Origin: JAJRXC01 sp047639555
Lineage (GTDB): Bacteria > Actinomycetota > Acidimicrobiia > Acidimicrobiales > Aldehydirespiratoraceae
Direction: 5' to 3'
Length of the DNA stretch: 64,000 nucleotides
NCBI GenBank assembly: GCA_047639555.1
Contig: JBLIOE010000005.1
Coordinates: forward strand, 62,001 to 126,000
The notes below the pieces were generated by a model. That model made no database searches, was not told the DNA's origin, and worked only from the letters and a program-made list of their open reading frames with translations. Of this stretch, positions 8,838-17,961 are shown piece after piece (position 1 is the stretch's first letter; each line of letters begins with the position of its first letter). A program made the translations under genes and the position numbers.

Positions 8838-11171
8838 ATGGTCGAAGCAGCTTGGCTGATCCCCGCGTTCCCGCTAGCCGGGTTCCTCATACTTCTGTTG
8901 GTAGGCCCGAAGCTCGGTGAACCGCGGTCGGGCTGGATCGCTACCGCCGCTATGGGCGGCTCGTTCGCGGCCGCTGTCACCACCTACATCGGTCTCCTCG
9001 GCCTCGATGCCCACGGCGATGCCGACAACGATCGCCAGTTCGTCCAGACCCTCTTCGAGTGGGTGCCGGCCGGCGACTTCCAGGTCGACGTTGGGTTCCT
9101 GGTTGATCCGCTCTCGGTCACGATGACGCTCTTCATCACCGGTGTTGGTGCCCTCATTCATCTGTACTCGATCGGGTACATGCACGGTGATCCGAAGTTC
9201 TCGAAGTTCTTCCTCTACCTGAACCTCTTCGCCTTCTCGATGCTCATGCTCGTGCTGGGCGACAACATGTTGCTCACCTTCCTTGGTTGGGAAGGTGTGG
9301 GTGCGTGTTCCTACTTCCTGATCGCCTTCTGGTTCGACGACGAGGCCAACGCTTCCGCCGGCAAGAAGGCCTTCGTTACCAACCGCATTGGTGACTGGGG
9401 ATTCATGGTCGCCATGTTCCTGATGTTCACCACGATCGGGTCGATCCAATACACCGACATCTTCGCCAACGCCGCCGGTATTTCAGAGTCGACGGCTACG
9501 GCTATCACCCTGCTGCTGCTGGTCGGCGCGGTTGGTAAGTCGGCGCAGATCCCGCTCTTCGTTTGGCTGCCGGATGCCATGGCCGGTCCGACTCCGGTTT
9601 CCGCCCTCATCCACGCCGCCACGATGGTCACCTCCGGCGTCTACCTACTCACCCGAATGAACGGCGTGATCGACGTCTCGGCCTCCTGGGCGCCAACCAC
9701 CATTGCGTGGGTTGGCGCCGCGACCGCCTTGTTCGCGGCCACGATCGCGGTGGCCCAAAACGATATCAAGAAGGTGCTGGCCTATTCGACGGTCAGCCAA
9801 CTCGGCTACATGTTCCTGGCTATCGGCACGGGTGCATACGTTGCGGCGATCTTCCACATGATCACCCACGCCTTCTTCAAGGCGTTGCTCTTCCTTGGTT
9901 CTGGTTCGGTCATTCACGGCATGGACAACGACCAGGACATGCGCCACTACGGCGCGCTGCGCAAGCTCATGCCGATCACTTCGGCCACGTTCATCATTGG
10001 CTGGCTCGCCATCGCCGGCGTGCCCCCATTTGCGGGCTTTTGGTCGAAGGACGAAATCCTTGCCTTCGCCTGGGAAGAGAACAAGCTCCTCTGGGCCGTC
10101 GGCTTTATCACGGCAATTCTCACGGCGTTCTACATGAGCCGCCAGGTCTTCATGACCTTCTTCGGCCGGTACCGGTTTGCCGATGTGCGGGCCGAAGAGC
10201 TCGAAGAGCTCGCCGCCATGAAGGTCGCCGCCGCGGAAACCGCCGTCACTGAGGCCGAGGCCGGTATCGGTGATGCCGAAGCCGCCGTCGCGAAGGCCAC
10301 GGAGAAGCTCGAGAAGGCCAGCGAGAAGCTGGTCACCCGCGAAACGGAAATGGCCGACGCTGATCCAGCCGACGAGAAGGCCACGGAGAAAGCCACGAAG
10401 AACCTCGACAAGGCCCGCGATGGTGTCGAGAAGGCCCAGGTTGCGGCCGACGAAGCCACCACGGCCGTTGAGGCCGCCCGCAGGGCCGTGTCGGCGGCGC
10501 AGGCGAAAGTCGCCCATGTTGCGGCTGCCTCGATGGGTTCGGGCTCCGTTGAGTTCGATCTCTTTACGGCGCCCGACCTCGGCGATATTGCCGACGAGGA
10601 CCTGCCGGAAGCGGCTCGCGCTCGACGCGAGTACCACCCCCACGAGTCGCCCTGGACAATGACGCTCCCCCTCGTGATCTTGGCGGGCGCCGCGATCGTT
10701 GCGGGTGGCATGAACCTGCCGTTCACAAGTGATCTGCACTTCCTCGACCACTGGCTCGAGCCCACGCTCGTCCACCCCGCCCACCTCACCAGCTCTGCGA
10801 GCGTGAAGTGGATCCTGGCGATCGTGGCGGTCATTGGCGGCGCCATCGGTATCGCGGCTGCGGTGATGATCTACCTCAAGGGCCGTTTCCCGGCTTCGAA
10901 GGTGGAGCTCCCGATCATGGAGAAGGGCTGGCGCTACGATGAGTCGATCGCCAAGTTCATGGGCGGCCCGGGCCGTAAGGGCTTCGACTTGGTCGCCTGG
11001 TTCGATGCCACGTTCGTCGACGGTGCCGTCAACGGCGTTGGTCGAGTAGTCCGAGAAGGTGGCGGCCAGCTCCGTCGTCTTCAGTCGGGTCTGGTGCGCT
11101 CCTACGCCGCAATGGTGGCGATCGGTGCCATTGGGTTGATTATTTGGTTCCTCTCGAGGGCGAGCTTTTAA
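8838..11171 (+). CDS. nuoL: NADH-quinone oxidoreductase subunit L, copy 1 (NuoL1), with coiled-coil insertion
   Basis: This is the distal antiporter-like proton pump. The 777 residues include the standard core: GWEGVGACSYFLI, LPDAMAGPTPVSALIHAATMV, a WSKDEIL lysine helix, and a C-terminal amphipathic helix plus last membrane helix. After the helix ending MTFFGRYR (about 439-446) an extra segment runs to about residue 598, before HPHESPWTM resumes the family sequence. Residues 453-566 are almost entirely Ala, Glu, Lys, Asp, Val and Thr with heptad-like spacing, a long coiled coil. Ordinary NuoL proteins have only a short loop here. By helix parity the loop should face the cytoplasm. The sequence is in frame and GC-rich like its surroundings, so this is a real domain rather than an error. 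Confidence 0.96.
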   Translation: MVEAAWLIPAFPLAGFLILLLVGPKLGEPRSGWIATAAMGGSFAAAVTTYIGLLGLDAHGDADNDRQFVQTLFEWVPAGDFQVDVGFLVDPLSVTMTLFITGVGALIHLYSIGYMHGDPKFSKFFLYLNLFAFSMLMLVLGDNMLLTFLGWEGVGACSYFLIAFWFDDEANASAGKKAFVTNRIGDWGFMVAMFLMFTTIGSIQYTDIFANAAGISESTATAITLLLLVGAVGKSAQIPLFVWLPDAMAGPTPVSALIHAATMVTSGVYLLTRMNGVIDVSASWAPTTIAWVGAATALFAATIAVAQNDIKKVLAYSTVSQLGYMFLAIGTGAYVAAIFHMITHAFFKALLFLGSGSVIHGMDNDQDMRHYGALRKLMPITSATFIIGWLAIAGVPPFAGFWSKDEILAFAWEENKLLWAVGFITAILTAFYMSRQVFMTFFGRYRFADVRAEELEELAAMKVAAAETAVTEAEAGIGDAEAAVAKATEKLEKASEKLVTRETEMADADPADEKATEKATKNLDKARDGVEKAQVAADEATTAVEAARRAVSAAQAKVAHVAAASMGSGSVEFDLFTAPDLGDIADEDLPEAARARREYHPHESPWTMTLPLVILAGAAIVAGGMNLPFTSDLHFLDHWLEPTLVHPAHLTSSASVKWILAIVAVIGGAIGIAAAVMIYLKGRFPASKVELPIMEKGWRYDESIAKFMGGPGRKGFDLVAWFDATFVDGAVNGVGRVVREGGGQLRRLQSGLVRSYAAMVAIGAIGLIIWFLSRASF

Positions 11172-11172
11172 G

Positions 11173-12786
11173 ATGTCTGCACTACTCCTCGCCACTGAGG
11201 CGGCCGGCAACGAAGCCGCGGCATCATTCCCGGTGCTCTCCGCACTCGTTGTTCTGCCGATCCTCGGTGCCCTGCTTCTACTGCTTCTGCCGAATAGCCG
11301 GCCGGAATACTTCAAGCAGGTCGCATTCCTTGTCTCTGGCGCGGTTGGCGGTATGGCAATTTGGGTGCTCACCGATTTCCAGACCGGTGTGCACGCTGCT
11401 GAATTCCAGCTGCAGAACTCCCATACCTGGATCGAGAGCATGGGGATCTCCTGGCATCTCGGCATCGACGGGATCTCGCTGTGGTTGGTCGTTCTCACCG
11501 GGCTGATCTTCCCAATCGCGATCATTGCGATCGACGCCGAGCATGAGCCCAAGGCCTATTACGGCTGGCTTCTTGTTCTCGAGGCGGGCTGTATGGGTGT
11601 CTTCTTGGCGCTCGACCTCTTCGCCTTCTTCGTCTTCTTCGAAATCGTCCTCGTGCCGATGTACTTCCTCATCGGCAAGTGGGGCCACGGCGAGCGGGCC
11701 TACGCAGCCACGAAGTTCTTCATCTACACGATGTTCGGTTCGGCATTGATGCTCGTGGGCATTTTGTCGCTCGCCTTCCTGAACGAAGCCGAGACCGGAA
11801 TCCTCACCTTCAATCTGGTGGAACTCGCCGAGTCGCAAGCCATCGCCACCACCACCGCTCGCTGGATATTCCTGTCGTTCGCCCTCGCGTTCGCCGTGAA
11901 GGTGCCGCTGTTCCCGGTGCACACCTGGCTGCCCGACGCCCACACCAATGCCCCCACCGCCGGCTCCGTAATCCTGGCGGCGGTCATGTTGAAGCTCGGT
12001 ACCTACGGGTTCCTGCGCTTCGGCGTTTACCTGTTCCCCGAGGCCGCGGTGTTCTTCGCTCCGCTTCTGGTCACCTTGGGCGTCATCGGCATCATCTATG
12101 GCGCCATCGCGGCCACGATGCAGCGCGACCTCAAACGACTCGTTGCCTACTCATCAGTCGCTCACCTCGGCTTCATCGTGATCGGCATCTTCTCGCTGAA
12201 CACCGAAGGCATCGAGGGCGGCATCCTGCAGATGGTCAACCACGGTCTCTCGACCGGTGCGTTGTTTCTTCTCGTCGGCTGGATCTACGACCGACTCCAT
12301 ACGCGTCAGATCAGCGAGCTCGGTGGCTTGCAGAAGCCGGCGCCGATCTTCGCGGGCGTCTTCATGGTCGTCATGCTGTCGTCGATCGGCCTCCCGGGCC
12401 TGAACGGTTTTGTCGGCGAGTTCCTCATCCTTCTGGGTGCCTTCTCCGCCCATCGCTGGTGGGCCGTCGTCGCCGCAACTGGCGTCATCATCGCGGCGCT
12501 CTATCTGCTGTGGGCCTACCAACGGGTCTTCCATGGTCCCGTTGAGGGCGACAACGCCAAGATGCAAGACCTCACCCTTCGCGAGGGTCTGATCATGCTG
12601 CCGTTCTTGGTAGGCATCGTATTCATGGGCGTCTATCCCAAGCCGGTAATCGAACGTATGGAACCGGCCGTGGACGCACTCATCCAGCATGTCGAAGACC
12701 ACGTCGAGGACTTCGACGAGCCGGTCGCCAATATTGGGGTGGTCGTTGAAGACCACAGCGAAGACGAGACGGAGGGCGATCACTGA
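11173..12786 (+). CDS. nuoM: NADH-quinone oxidoreductase subunit M, copy 1 (NuoM1)
   Basis: This middle antiporter-like proton pump (ND4 type) has 537 residues and about 14 helices. Family motifs include GIDGISLWLV, FFEIVLVPMYFLIG (the helix-5 glutamate), FAVKVPLFPVHTWLPDAH (the helix-7 lysine) and LKRLVAYSSVAHLGF. A tail rich in Glu, Asp and His (about 25 residues) follows the last helix. One base separates it from nuoL, and its stop overlaps the nuoN ATG. Confidence 0.97.
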   Translation: MSALLLATEAAGNEAAASFPVLSALVVLPILGALLLLLLPNSRPEYFKQVAFLVSGAVGGMAIWVLTDFQTGVHAAEFQLQNSHTWIESMGISWHLGIDGISLWLVVLTGLIFPIAIIAIDAEHEPKAYYGWLLVLEAGCMGVFLALDLFAFFVFFEIVLVPMYFLIGKWGHGERAYAATKFFIYTMFGSALMLVGILSLAFLNEAETGILTFNLVELAESQAIATTTARWIFLSFALAFAVKVPLFPVHTWLPDAHTNAPTAGSVILAAVMLKLGTYGFLRFGVYLFPEAAVFFAPLLVTLGVIGIIYGAIAATMQRDLKRLVAYSSVAHLGFIVIGIFSLNTEGIEGGILQMVNHGLSTGALFLLVGWIYDRLHTRQISELGGLQKPAPIFAGVFMVVMLSSIGLPGLNGFVGEFLILLGAFSAHRWWAVVAATGVIIAALYLLWAYQRVFHGPVEGDNAKMQDLTLREGLIMLPFLVGIVFMGVYPKPVIERMEPAVDALIQHVEDHVEDFDEPVANIGVVVEDHSEDETEGDH

Positions 12787-14525
12787 TGCCCGTGCAAGAA
12801 CTCGTCGACCCGCCCGTTGTCACCCCCGACATCGTTTGGTCCGCCCTCGCCCCGGTGATCACGCTGGCCATTGGCGCCATCCTGCTGATCATGTTCCGCT
12901 CCGTTGTGAAGCGGATGCCGGAGGAATACAACTCGATCGCCACCATCGCCGTGGGCCCGGTCACCGTGCTCGGCATGTGGATCGTTGGCGGCCTCGTCGG
13001 CAATGACGTGCCGCTCGCCGGTGTTCGAGACGACATTGGTGAGCCACTCTTCTACCTCGGCCTCATTGCTGTTCTTTTCTTGTCGGGTGCGTTCGTGCGA
13101 TCGCTGGAGATCGGCTTCGACGCGGCCTTCACCGTCGGCATCGGCCTTGTCTCCTTCGTCAGCTCCGTCGAACTCTGGTCCGACAGCTTCCGCGTGCCTC
13201 TGCCTACTGTCACTGATCAGGGCGAGGTGCTTATCACCCAGGGTGGTGCGCCGATCGCCGCGATCGGCAACCAGTACGGCATCGATGGATTCTCGCTGGT
13301 CTTCGGCGGCGTGATCGCCCTGGCCGTTGTGCTCACAGCGCTCCTGCTCGACGCCTATCTCCGTCGTGAAGGCATCGACGGCCCCGAGATGTACGTGCTG
13401 TTGATGCTCTCCGCCACCGGTGGCGTGATCATGTCCGGCGCCAACGATCTCATCGTGCTCTTCCTCGGCCTCGAGACACTCTCGATCGCCGTCTATGTGA
13501 TGGCGGCCATGCACAGTCGTCGGGCCGAGTCGCTTGAGGCGGGCCTGAAGTACTTCGTCCTCGGTGCCTTCTCTTCGGCGTTCCTGCTCTACGGCATGGC
13601 GCTCGTCTACGGCGCCACAGGATCACTAAACCTTCTTGAGATTCGGCTCTACCTCGAGCAGGTGGTCATCCTCGATAACGCGATGCTGCTCGCCGGCTTC
13701 GCCATGCTCCTGGTCGGCTTCGGGTTCAAGGTCGGCGCGGTGCCGTTCCACGCCTGGACACCCGACGTCTATCAGGGCGCGCCCACACCGGTCGTCGCAT
13801 TCATGGCCTCGGCGGTCAAGGCCGCGGGGTTCGCCGCGCTTGTCCGGGTGTTCTACGTCAGCTTCATCGACTACGCCCCGGACTGGCAGCCAGCCGTCTA
13901 CGCCCTGGCCGTGCTCACCCTCATCGTTGGTGCCGTTCTTGCTGTCGTGCAGCGCGATGCCAAGCGCATGCTCGCCTACTCATCGATCTCCCACGCCGGC
14001 TTCATCCTTGTCGGAGTGCAGGCCGCTTCGACCCGAGGCATTTCTTCGGTCGTGTTCTATACGGCGGCCTACACCTTCATGGTTATTGGTTCGTTCGGTG
14101 TGCTCTCCGTAGTGAGCGGCAAGGGCGACCGTGGCACCGGCCTCGATGACCTCAACGGCCTCGGTTCTCGCAACCCGGGACTCGCCTTCGCTCTCACCAT
14201 CTTCCTTCTTGGCCAGGCCGGCGTGCCGCTGACGACTGGCTTCGTGGCCAAGTTCGAAGTCATCGGCGCCGCCGTTGAAGCTCGCTCGTTCTGGCTGGCC
14301 ATCATCGCGATGATCACCGCCGTGATCTCGGCCTTCCTGTACCTACGCATCGTGCTCTCGATGTACCTGGGTACCGCGGCTGAAGACGACAACGAGAAGA
14401 TCGCGGTGCACCCCACCGCCGCACTGGCGATTGGTGTGGCTCTGGCGCTCACGATCGGCTTTGGTCTGGTGCCCGGTCCGATCGACCAGTTGGCCAACGA
14501 CGCCTTGCTCACCCTGGTCGGCTGA
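12786..14525 (+). CDS. nuoN: NADH-quinone oxidoreductase subunit N, copy 1 (NuoN1)
   Basis: This antiporter-like subunit (ND2 type) lies nearest the peripheral arm. It has 579 residues with motifs LFLGLETLSIAVYVM (glutamate), FGFKVGAVPFHAWTPDVYQGAPTP (lysine) and KRMLAYSSISHAGF. It is longer than E. coli NuoN, partly through a soluble loop around residues 135-160 between early helices. It is the last nuo gene of this operon; the next start is three bases after the stop. Confidence 0.97.
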   Translation: MPVQELVDPPVVTPDIVWSALAPVITLAIGAILLIMFRSVVKRMPEEYNSIATIAVGPVTVLGMWIVGGLVGNDVPLAGVRDDIGEPLFYLGLIAVLFLSGAFVRSLEIGFDAAFTVGIGLVSFVSSVELWSDSFRVPLPTVTDQGEVLITQGGAPIAAIGNQYGIDGFSLVFGGVIALAVVLTALLLDAYLRREGIDGPEMYVLLMLSATGGVIMSGANDLIVLFLGLETLSIAVYVMAAMHSRRAESLEAGLKYFVLGAFSSAFLLYGMALVYGATGSLNLLEIRLYLEQVVILDNAMLLAGFAMLLVGFGFKVGAVPFHAWTPDVYQGAPTPVVAFMASAVKAAGFAALVRVFYVSFIDYAPDWQPAVYALAVLTLIVGAVLAVVQRDAKRMLAYSSISHAGFILVGVQAASTRGISSVVFYTAAYTFMVIGSFGVLSVVSGKGDRGTGLDDLNGLGSRNPGLAFALTIFLLGQAGVPLTTGFVAKFEVIGAAVEARSFWLAIIAMITAVISAFLYLRIVLSMYLGTAAEDDNEKIAVHPTAALAIGVALALTIGFGLVPGPIDQLANDALLTLVG

Positions 14526-14528
14526 TCG

Positions 14529-14996
14529 GTGTCTCATCCCGGGCCGAATGAGCGCGGTCTGGACCTTGTCCCCTGGGACGAAGCGCGAGAGGTTGTCGTC
14601 GTCGTTCTCACGCTTTGCGCCGCGTCGATGGTGCTGGCACCGATCTTGTTTAGTCTGGTTGACGGACAATATGATCGCGCCGGTTTCGCCTCATCGCTGA
14701 GCGGCCTTCGTCCACTCACGGGGTTTGTCGTCCTCGGCGCAGCGACGTTGATCGCCACGACCCCGGCTGCCGATGTTGTCCCCCGACTTCGTTCGGCCGT
14801 CGCTGGTGTGGCCACGCTGATCATGGTGATTGGGGTTCTCTCGATCTTTGAGATTCTCTTCTCGGATTCGGCCGGTGGCGTCCGAAGGTTCTTCCTTCGT
14901 TTCCCAACGATCCTCACGTTCAAGGGCCCGGCGACGTTGATGGCAGGCTGTGCCGCCTGGCTGGCCCGCCGCGTCATCCCGTTCCCGGGCGGCTGA
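14529..14996 (+). CDS. Small integral membrane protein, unknown function
   Basis: A 155-residue protein starts at a GTG three bases after the nuoN1 stop. About four hydrophobic helices are visible (roughly 23-45, 60-80, 90-112, 125-145) with short charged loops. No family is recognised. The tight spacing suggests co-transcription with the nuo operon, but nothing in the sequence shows a role in complex I. Its stop is one base before the GTG of the next gene. Confidence 0.75.
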   Translation: MSHPGPNERGLDLVPWDEAREVVVVVLTLCAASMVLAPILFSLVDGQYDRAGFASSLSGLRPLTGFVVLGAATLIATTPAADVVPRLRSAVAGVATLIMVIGVLSIFEILFSDSAGGVRRFFLRFPTILTFKGPATLMAGCAAWLARRVIPFPGG

Positions 14997-14997
14997 T

Positions 14998-16182
14998 GTG
15001 CGGCGCTTCCTTCTCGCCTTCGTGGTGGTGCTCCTTCTCGCCCCACCCGTTGCCGCGCAGGACGAAGTGCCGTCCGTCGATGCGGCCACCTACCTCTCGC
15101 TCTTCGATGACGCGACGTTGCGGGGCGTCGAGCGTCCGGCCGATGAGGTCTACGACCTGTTCATCGATATCACGGGCAATGCCGATACCGACCGACGGAT
15201 TCGAATGGCGGCGGAGGATCGCGGGTACCGGCGTCAACCGATTGCGACTGCTTCGCTCGTGCCGGTCGATGGTCGTGAGCTCCAGGCTCCGGCAGCCGAG
15301 GCATGGCTGGCGATGAAGGCACAGGCGCAGGCCGAAGGGGTGTCGCTCATCCTGACCTCGGCGTTCCGGGACCTCGACGGTCAGGCTCAGCTCTTTCGTG
15401 GTCGCCTCGCCGGGCAAACGTCGGATTTCGGTATCGAGTCCGCTCTGCAGTTCTCCGCTCCTCCCGGCTACTCCCGGCACCACTCCGGCTTCGCGATCGA
15501 TATTGGACAGGCCGGCGAAACCCGCGGTGGCTTCATCAATACTCAGGCGTATGCGTGGCTATCGGCCGACGACTTTGCGGCGGCGAAAGCCTTCGGGTTC
15601 ATCCCGTCGTACCCCGAGGACGGCACCTTGATGGGCCCCGATCCCGAACCCTGGGAACTGGTGTGGGTCGGCACTGGTCGTATTGCGTGTGCTGTCGGTG
15701 CGAACTTCCTGACTGGATTTTGTGATGTGGTGCCGGGTGAGCGATCCGATGATGTGGCGTGGCTGGTCGATCTCGGCGTGACTGTCGGATGCGCCCCCGA
15801 GCGATATTGCCCCGACGATGCGGTGCGTCGCGGCGAGGCCGCGTCGATGTTGTGGCGGCTCCACGGAGCGCCCGAGACTGATCTTTCGGCTCCCTTCCTC
15901 GATGTCTATCCCGAGGACCATTTCGCCGAAGCGGTGGCGTGGCTCTGGTCAGTTGATGTCGTGCAGGGCACCAGCGACGACACGTTCTCGCCCGATGAGC
16001 TCCTCGCCCCCGAGGAAGCATTCGCGCTCGTTATCCGGCTGAAAGCACTTGGATTGACCCCGCACGGCGTTGATCGCCCGGTTGCTGACTTCGCGGCGGC
16101 GCCGTTGGTGATCGGTGATCTCGGCGCGCAGGTCAGTCGCGGCGAGTTCGCCTCGGTGCTTCGCGCCGTTGTTGCGGCCTGA
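14998..16182 (+). CDS. Secreted VanY-like (M15) protein with SLH repeats, one zinc ligand replaced
   Basis: The chosen GTG start puts a signal peptide at the N-terminus (RRFLLAF then a hydrophobic core, cleavage near VAAQ, about residue 20). Residues 90-230 match D-alanyl-D-alanine carboxypeptidases of the VanY type: TSAFRDLDGQAQLF and the zinc motif SxHxxGxAxD as S159-R-H161-HS-G164-F-A166-I-D168. The usual ending EPWHxRYVG reads EPWELVWVG here, so the third zinc ligand His is Glu220. The C-terminal half contains two or three S-layer homology repeats, such as the segment with CPDDAVRRGEAASML, for anchoring to the cell surface. The predicted role is peptidoglycan trimming or, if the active site is dead, binding. 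Confidence 0.85.
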   Translation: MRRFLLAFVVVLLLAPPVAAQDEVPSVDAATYLSLFDDATLRGVERPADEVYDLFIDITGNADTDRRIRMAAEDRGYRRQPIATASLVPVDGRELQAPAAEAWLAMKAQAQAEGVSLILTSAFRDLDGQAQLFRGRLAGQTSDFGIESALQFSAPPGYSRHHSGFAIDIGQAGETRGGFINTQAYAWLSADDFAAAKAFGFIPSYPEDGTLMGPDPEPWELVWVGTGRIACAVGANFLTGFCDVVPGERSDDVAWLVDLGVTVGCAPERYCPDDAVRRGEAASMLWRLHGAPETDLSAPFLDVYPEDHFAEAVAWLWSVDVVQGTSDDTFSPDELLAPEEAFALVIRLKALGLTPHGVDRPVADFAAAPLVIGDLGAQVSRGEFASVLRAVVAA

Positions 16183-16184
16183 AC

Positions 16185-16190
16185 TACCCT
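16185..16190 (+). promoter_or_regulatory. Possible -10 box TACCCT
   Basis: TACCCT lies 27 bases before the ATG of the phosphotransferase-like gene, just after the preceding stop codon. That ATG also has an AAGGA-type ribosome binding site, so this would be a leadered transcript. No convincing -35 was found. Confidence 0.35.
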
Positions 16191-16217
16191 CGACGAAATC
16201 GCGACAAGGATGGTCTG

Positions 16218-17309
16218 ATGCCTGATCTCCCCCTCCCCCTCTCCCTCTCTGCCCTCACCCCGGAGTTCATCTCCGAACGTTTGGCCGTAGGCGGTCGAGA
16301 TGTCGACGTGGCCTCGGTGTCGGTCGAACCGTTAGGTGGATTTTCCGGCTTGATGGGAGAGGTCGCCAACATCGAGCTCACCTATTCCGGTGATGTCGAT
16401 CTCCCCACGACGATGATCGGGAAGTGCCCGCTCGATGACGACATGGCGCGGATGTACAACCAGGTCATGAACTCCTACAAGCGAGAGAACGGGTTCTACC
16501 GTGACCTCGCCGATCAGGTGCCGATGACAGTGCCCGACGCGTTCGTCAACGAATACGACGAGGAGACTGGTCGGGGTGTCCTCCTTATCGAGAAGATCGA
16601 GGGGACGGCGGGAGATATTCTCGACTGTCCCGATGTCGGTATGTACGAAACCCTCGTCACGCAGCTCGGCACAATGCACGGCCAGTTCTGGCTGTCGCCG
16701 GTCTATCGCGATCTCGACTGGGCGATCGACTGGACGTTGCCGTCGCTGCGCCTCGGCATCCCGATCATTCAGGAGGCGTGGCCCGGTATGCGCGCCAAAC
16801 AGCCCGACATGGCGCCGGTCGAGATTCTCGATTTCTTTGAGCGCACCTGGGTCTACGACACCGAGATGTGGCTCGAGATTGTCGCGGAGCGCCCGTGGAC
16901 GATGATCCACGGCGACTATGAATTCGACAACATCGTCTTTGGTGCTGACGGGCCGGTCGTTCTGGATTGGCAGACACCAATGATGAGCATGGCCGGCGGT
17001 GACCTCGCCTGGTTCCTGGGGCTCGGCGCCTCCGACGAGTCGATCGCCGAAGAAGACGCATTGCTCGACGCCTACCTCGCCGCGTTCACCGGTGCCGGTG
17101 GCCCAGCCTGGAGTCGTGACGAGCTGCTCGACGATGCGGCCGCGAGCCTGCAGTTCCACTGCACCTCTGCGGCCGCAACTTTGAACAGCATGATCGACGG
17201 CGGCCTACCGCCCGAAGATCGCGGTCGTCGCCGGTTCGAGAAGATGCTGAGCGGGATGATGGGCTGCGCAGTTCGTTGGAACGTGCTCGACCGCGTGACC
17301 GAGCCCTAG
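16218..17309 (+). CDS. APH/ecdysteroid-kinase-like phosphotransferase
   Basis: The 363-residue protein has the aminoglycoside-phosphotransferase-type kinase fold. H231-G-D233 starts the catalytic loop (IHGDYEFDN), and VVLDWQ holds the metal-binding D250. The N-lobe has a lysine in MIGKCP. Homologues in actinobacteria are often annotated as ecdysteroid kinase-like or phosphotransferase family proteins with unknown small-molecule substrates. ATG at 16218 is preceded by AAGGATGG at suitable spacing. It is not an obvious antibiotic-resistance gene. Confidence 0.85.
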   Translation: MPDLPLPLSLSALTPEFISERLAVGGRDVDVASVSVEPLGGFSGLMGEVANIELTYSGDVDLPTTMIGKCPLDDDMARMYNQVMNSYKRENGFYRDLADQVPMTVPDAFVNEYDEETGRGVLLIEKIEGTAGDILDCPDVGMYETLVTQLGTMHGQFWLSPVYRDLDWAIDWTLPSLRLGIPIIQEAWPGMRAKQPDMAPVEILDFFERTWVYDTEMWLEIVAERPWTMIHGDYEFDNIVFGADGPVVLDWQTPMMSMAGGDLAWFLGLGASDESIAEEDALLDAYLAAFTGAGGPAWSRDELLDDAAASLQFHCTSAAATLNSMIDGGLPPEDRGRRRFEKMLSGMMGCAVRWNVLDRVTEP

Positions 17310-17357
17310 CTCCGGGTCCGAGATGACTGCTGACCGGACCGGTCAGCTCGTGATTTC

Positions 17358-17907
17358 TCAAGTGCAGCCGTTGGCGTGGCCGTCAACGTGTTCAGAAACC
17401 CCGAGATCGTTCACGGTGACAAATGCCGTGGCCGATCCGGGTTGAATACCGGCCCAGCGGCCATGCAATGAGATGAGTGGGCGGCGGAGATTCGATCGAG
17501 ACGACACGTACCAGTCGGACTCGGTCGGATGATCGGCGTCGCCCGGTTCGATTCGATCGCCCGCTCCGTCGGTGTAGACCAAGTCCCACACATCGCGCTC
17601 GCCGTGATCGGCGGCCAGCACTTGCACGGCGGTCAGGCCGACCGTCCGGATCTCGTGTTCCACCGGGGTGCGTTCGCTGACCGTTTCGGTGGCGCTATCA
17701 CCCCAGTCGATCACCATGTCGGGTTCGGCCGCGATGCTGCACGAGATTGTTTGGCCGTAGGTCGCAGTGTCGGGACAGTCGATGTGGGCCGGCGCCGCGG
17801 TCCGTGGAGTCGAACGTCCCCGCCGACCAGAGCAGAGCCGTGAGCAACGCCGTGAGTCCGGCCGCGCCCACCCACCACGTGAAGCGAGGTGCGATGGCCG
17901 ACCGCAT
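17358..17907 (-). pseudogene. Secreted protein of unknown function, broken by a one-base frameshift
   Basis: The C-terminal part reads as a beta-rich extracellular domain beginning near HIDCPDTATYGQTISC, with spaced Cys and WGD-type motifs. In that frame there is no plausible N-terminus. In another frame an ATG at 17907 opens a clear signal peptide or anchor (MRSAIAPRF then a hydrophobic run to about residue 27). The two frames join if one base is removed from the CCCC/GGGG run at 17819-17822, giving LLWSAGRSTPRTAAPAHIDC. A TACCCT box six bases before the ATG supports this start. It may be a recent mutation or a homopolymer sequencing error. Confidence 0.7.
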
Positions 17908-17913
17908 AACGCC

Positions 17914-17919
17914 AGGGTA
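17914..17919 (-). promoter_or_regulatory. -10 box TACCCT for the frameshifted secreted gene
   Basis: On the minus strand TACCCT ends six bases before the ATG at 17907, so the transcript would begin at or next to the start codon (leaderless). Its TA (17918-17919) is shared with a plus-strand TACGGT at 17918-17923 that could serve the divergent gene. Confidence 0.6.
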
Positions 17920-17961
17920 CGGTCTTTCGCAGAACCGATGAAGAGCAGCCAGGGGGGTGTT

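Noticed and set aside
9645..11552. Minus-strand frame of 635 codons opposite nuoL1/nuoM1
   Set aside because: Low-complexity mirror of the coiled-coil region; no start signal; two well-supported genes lie on the other strand.
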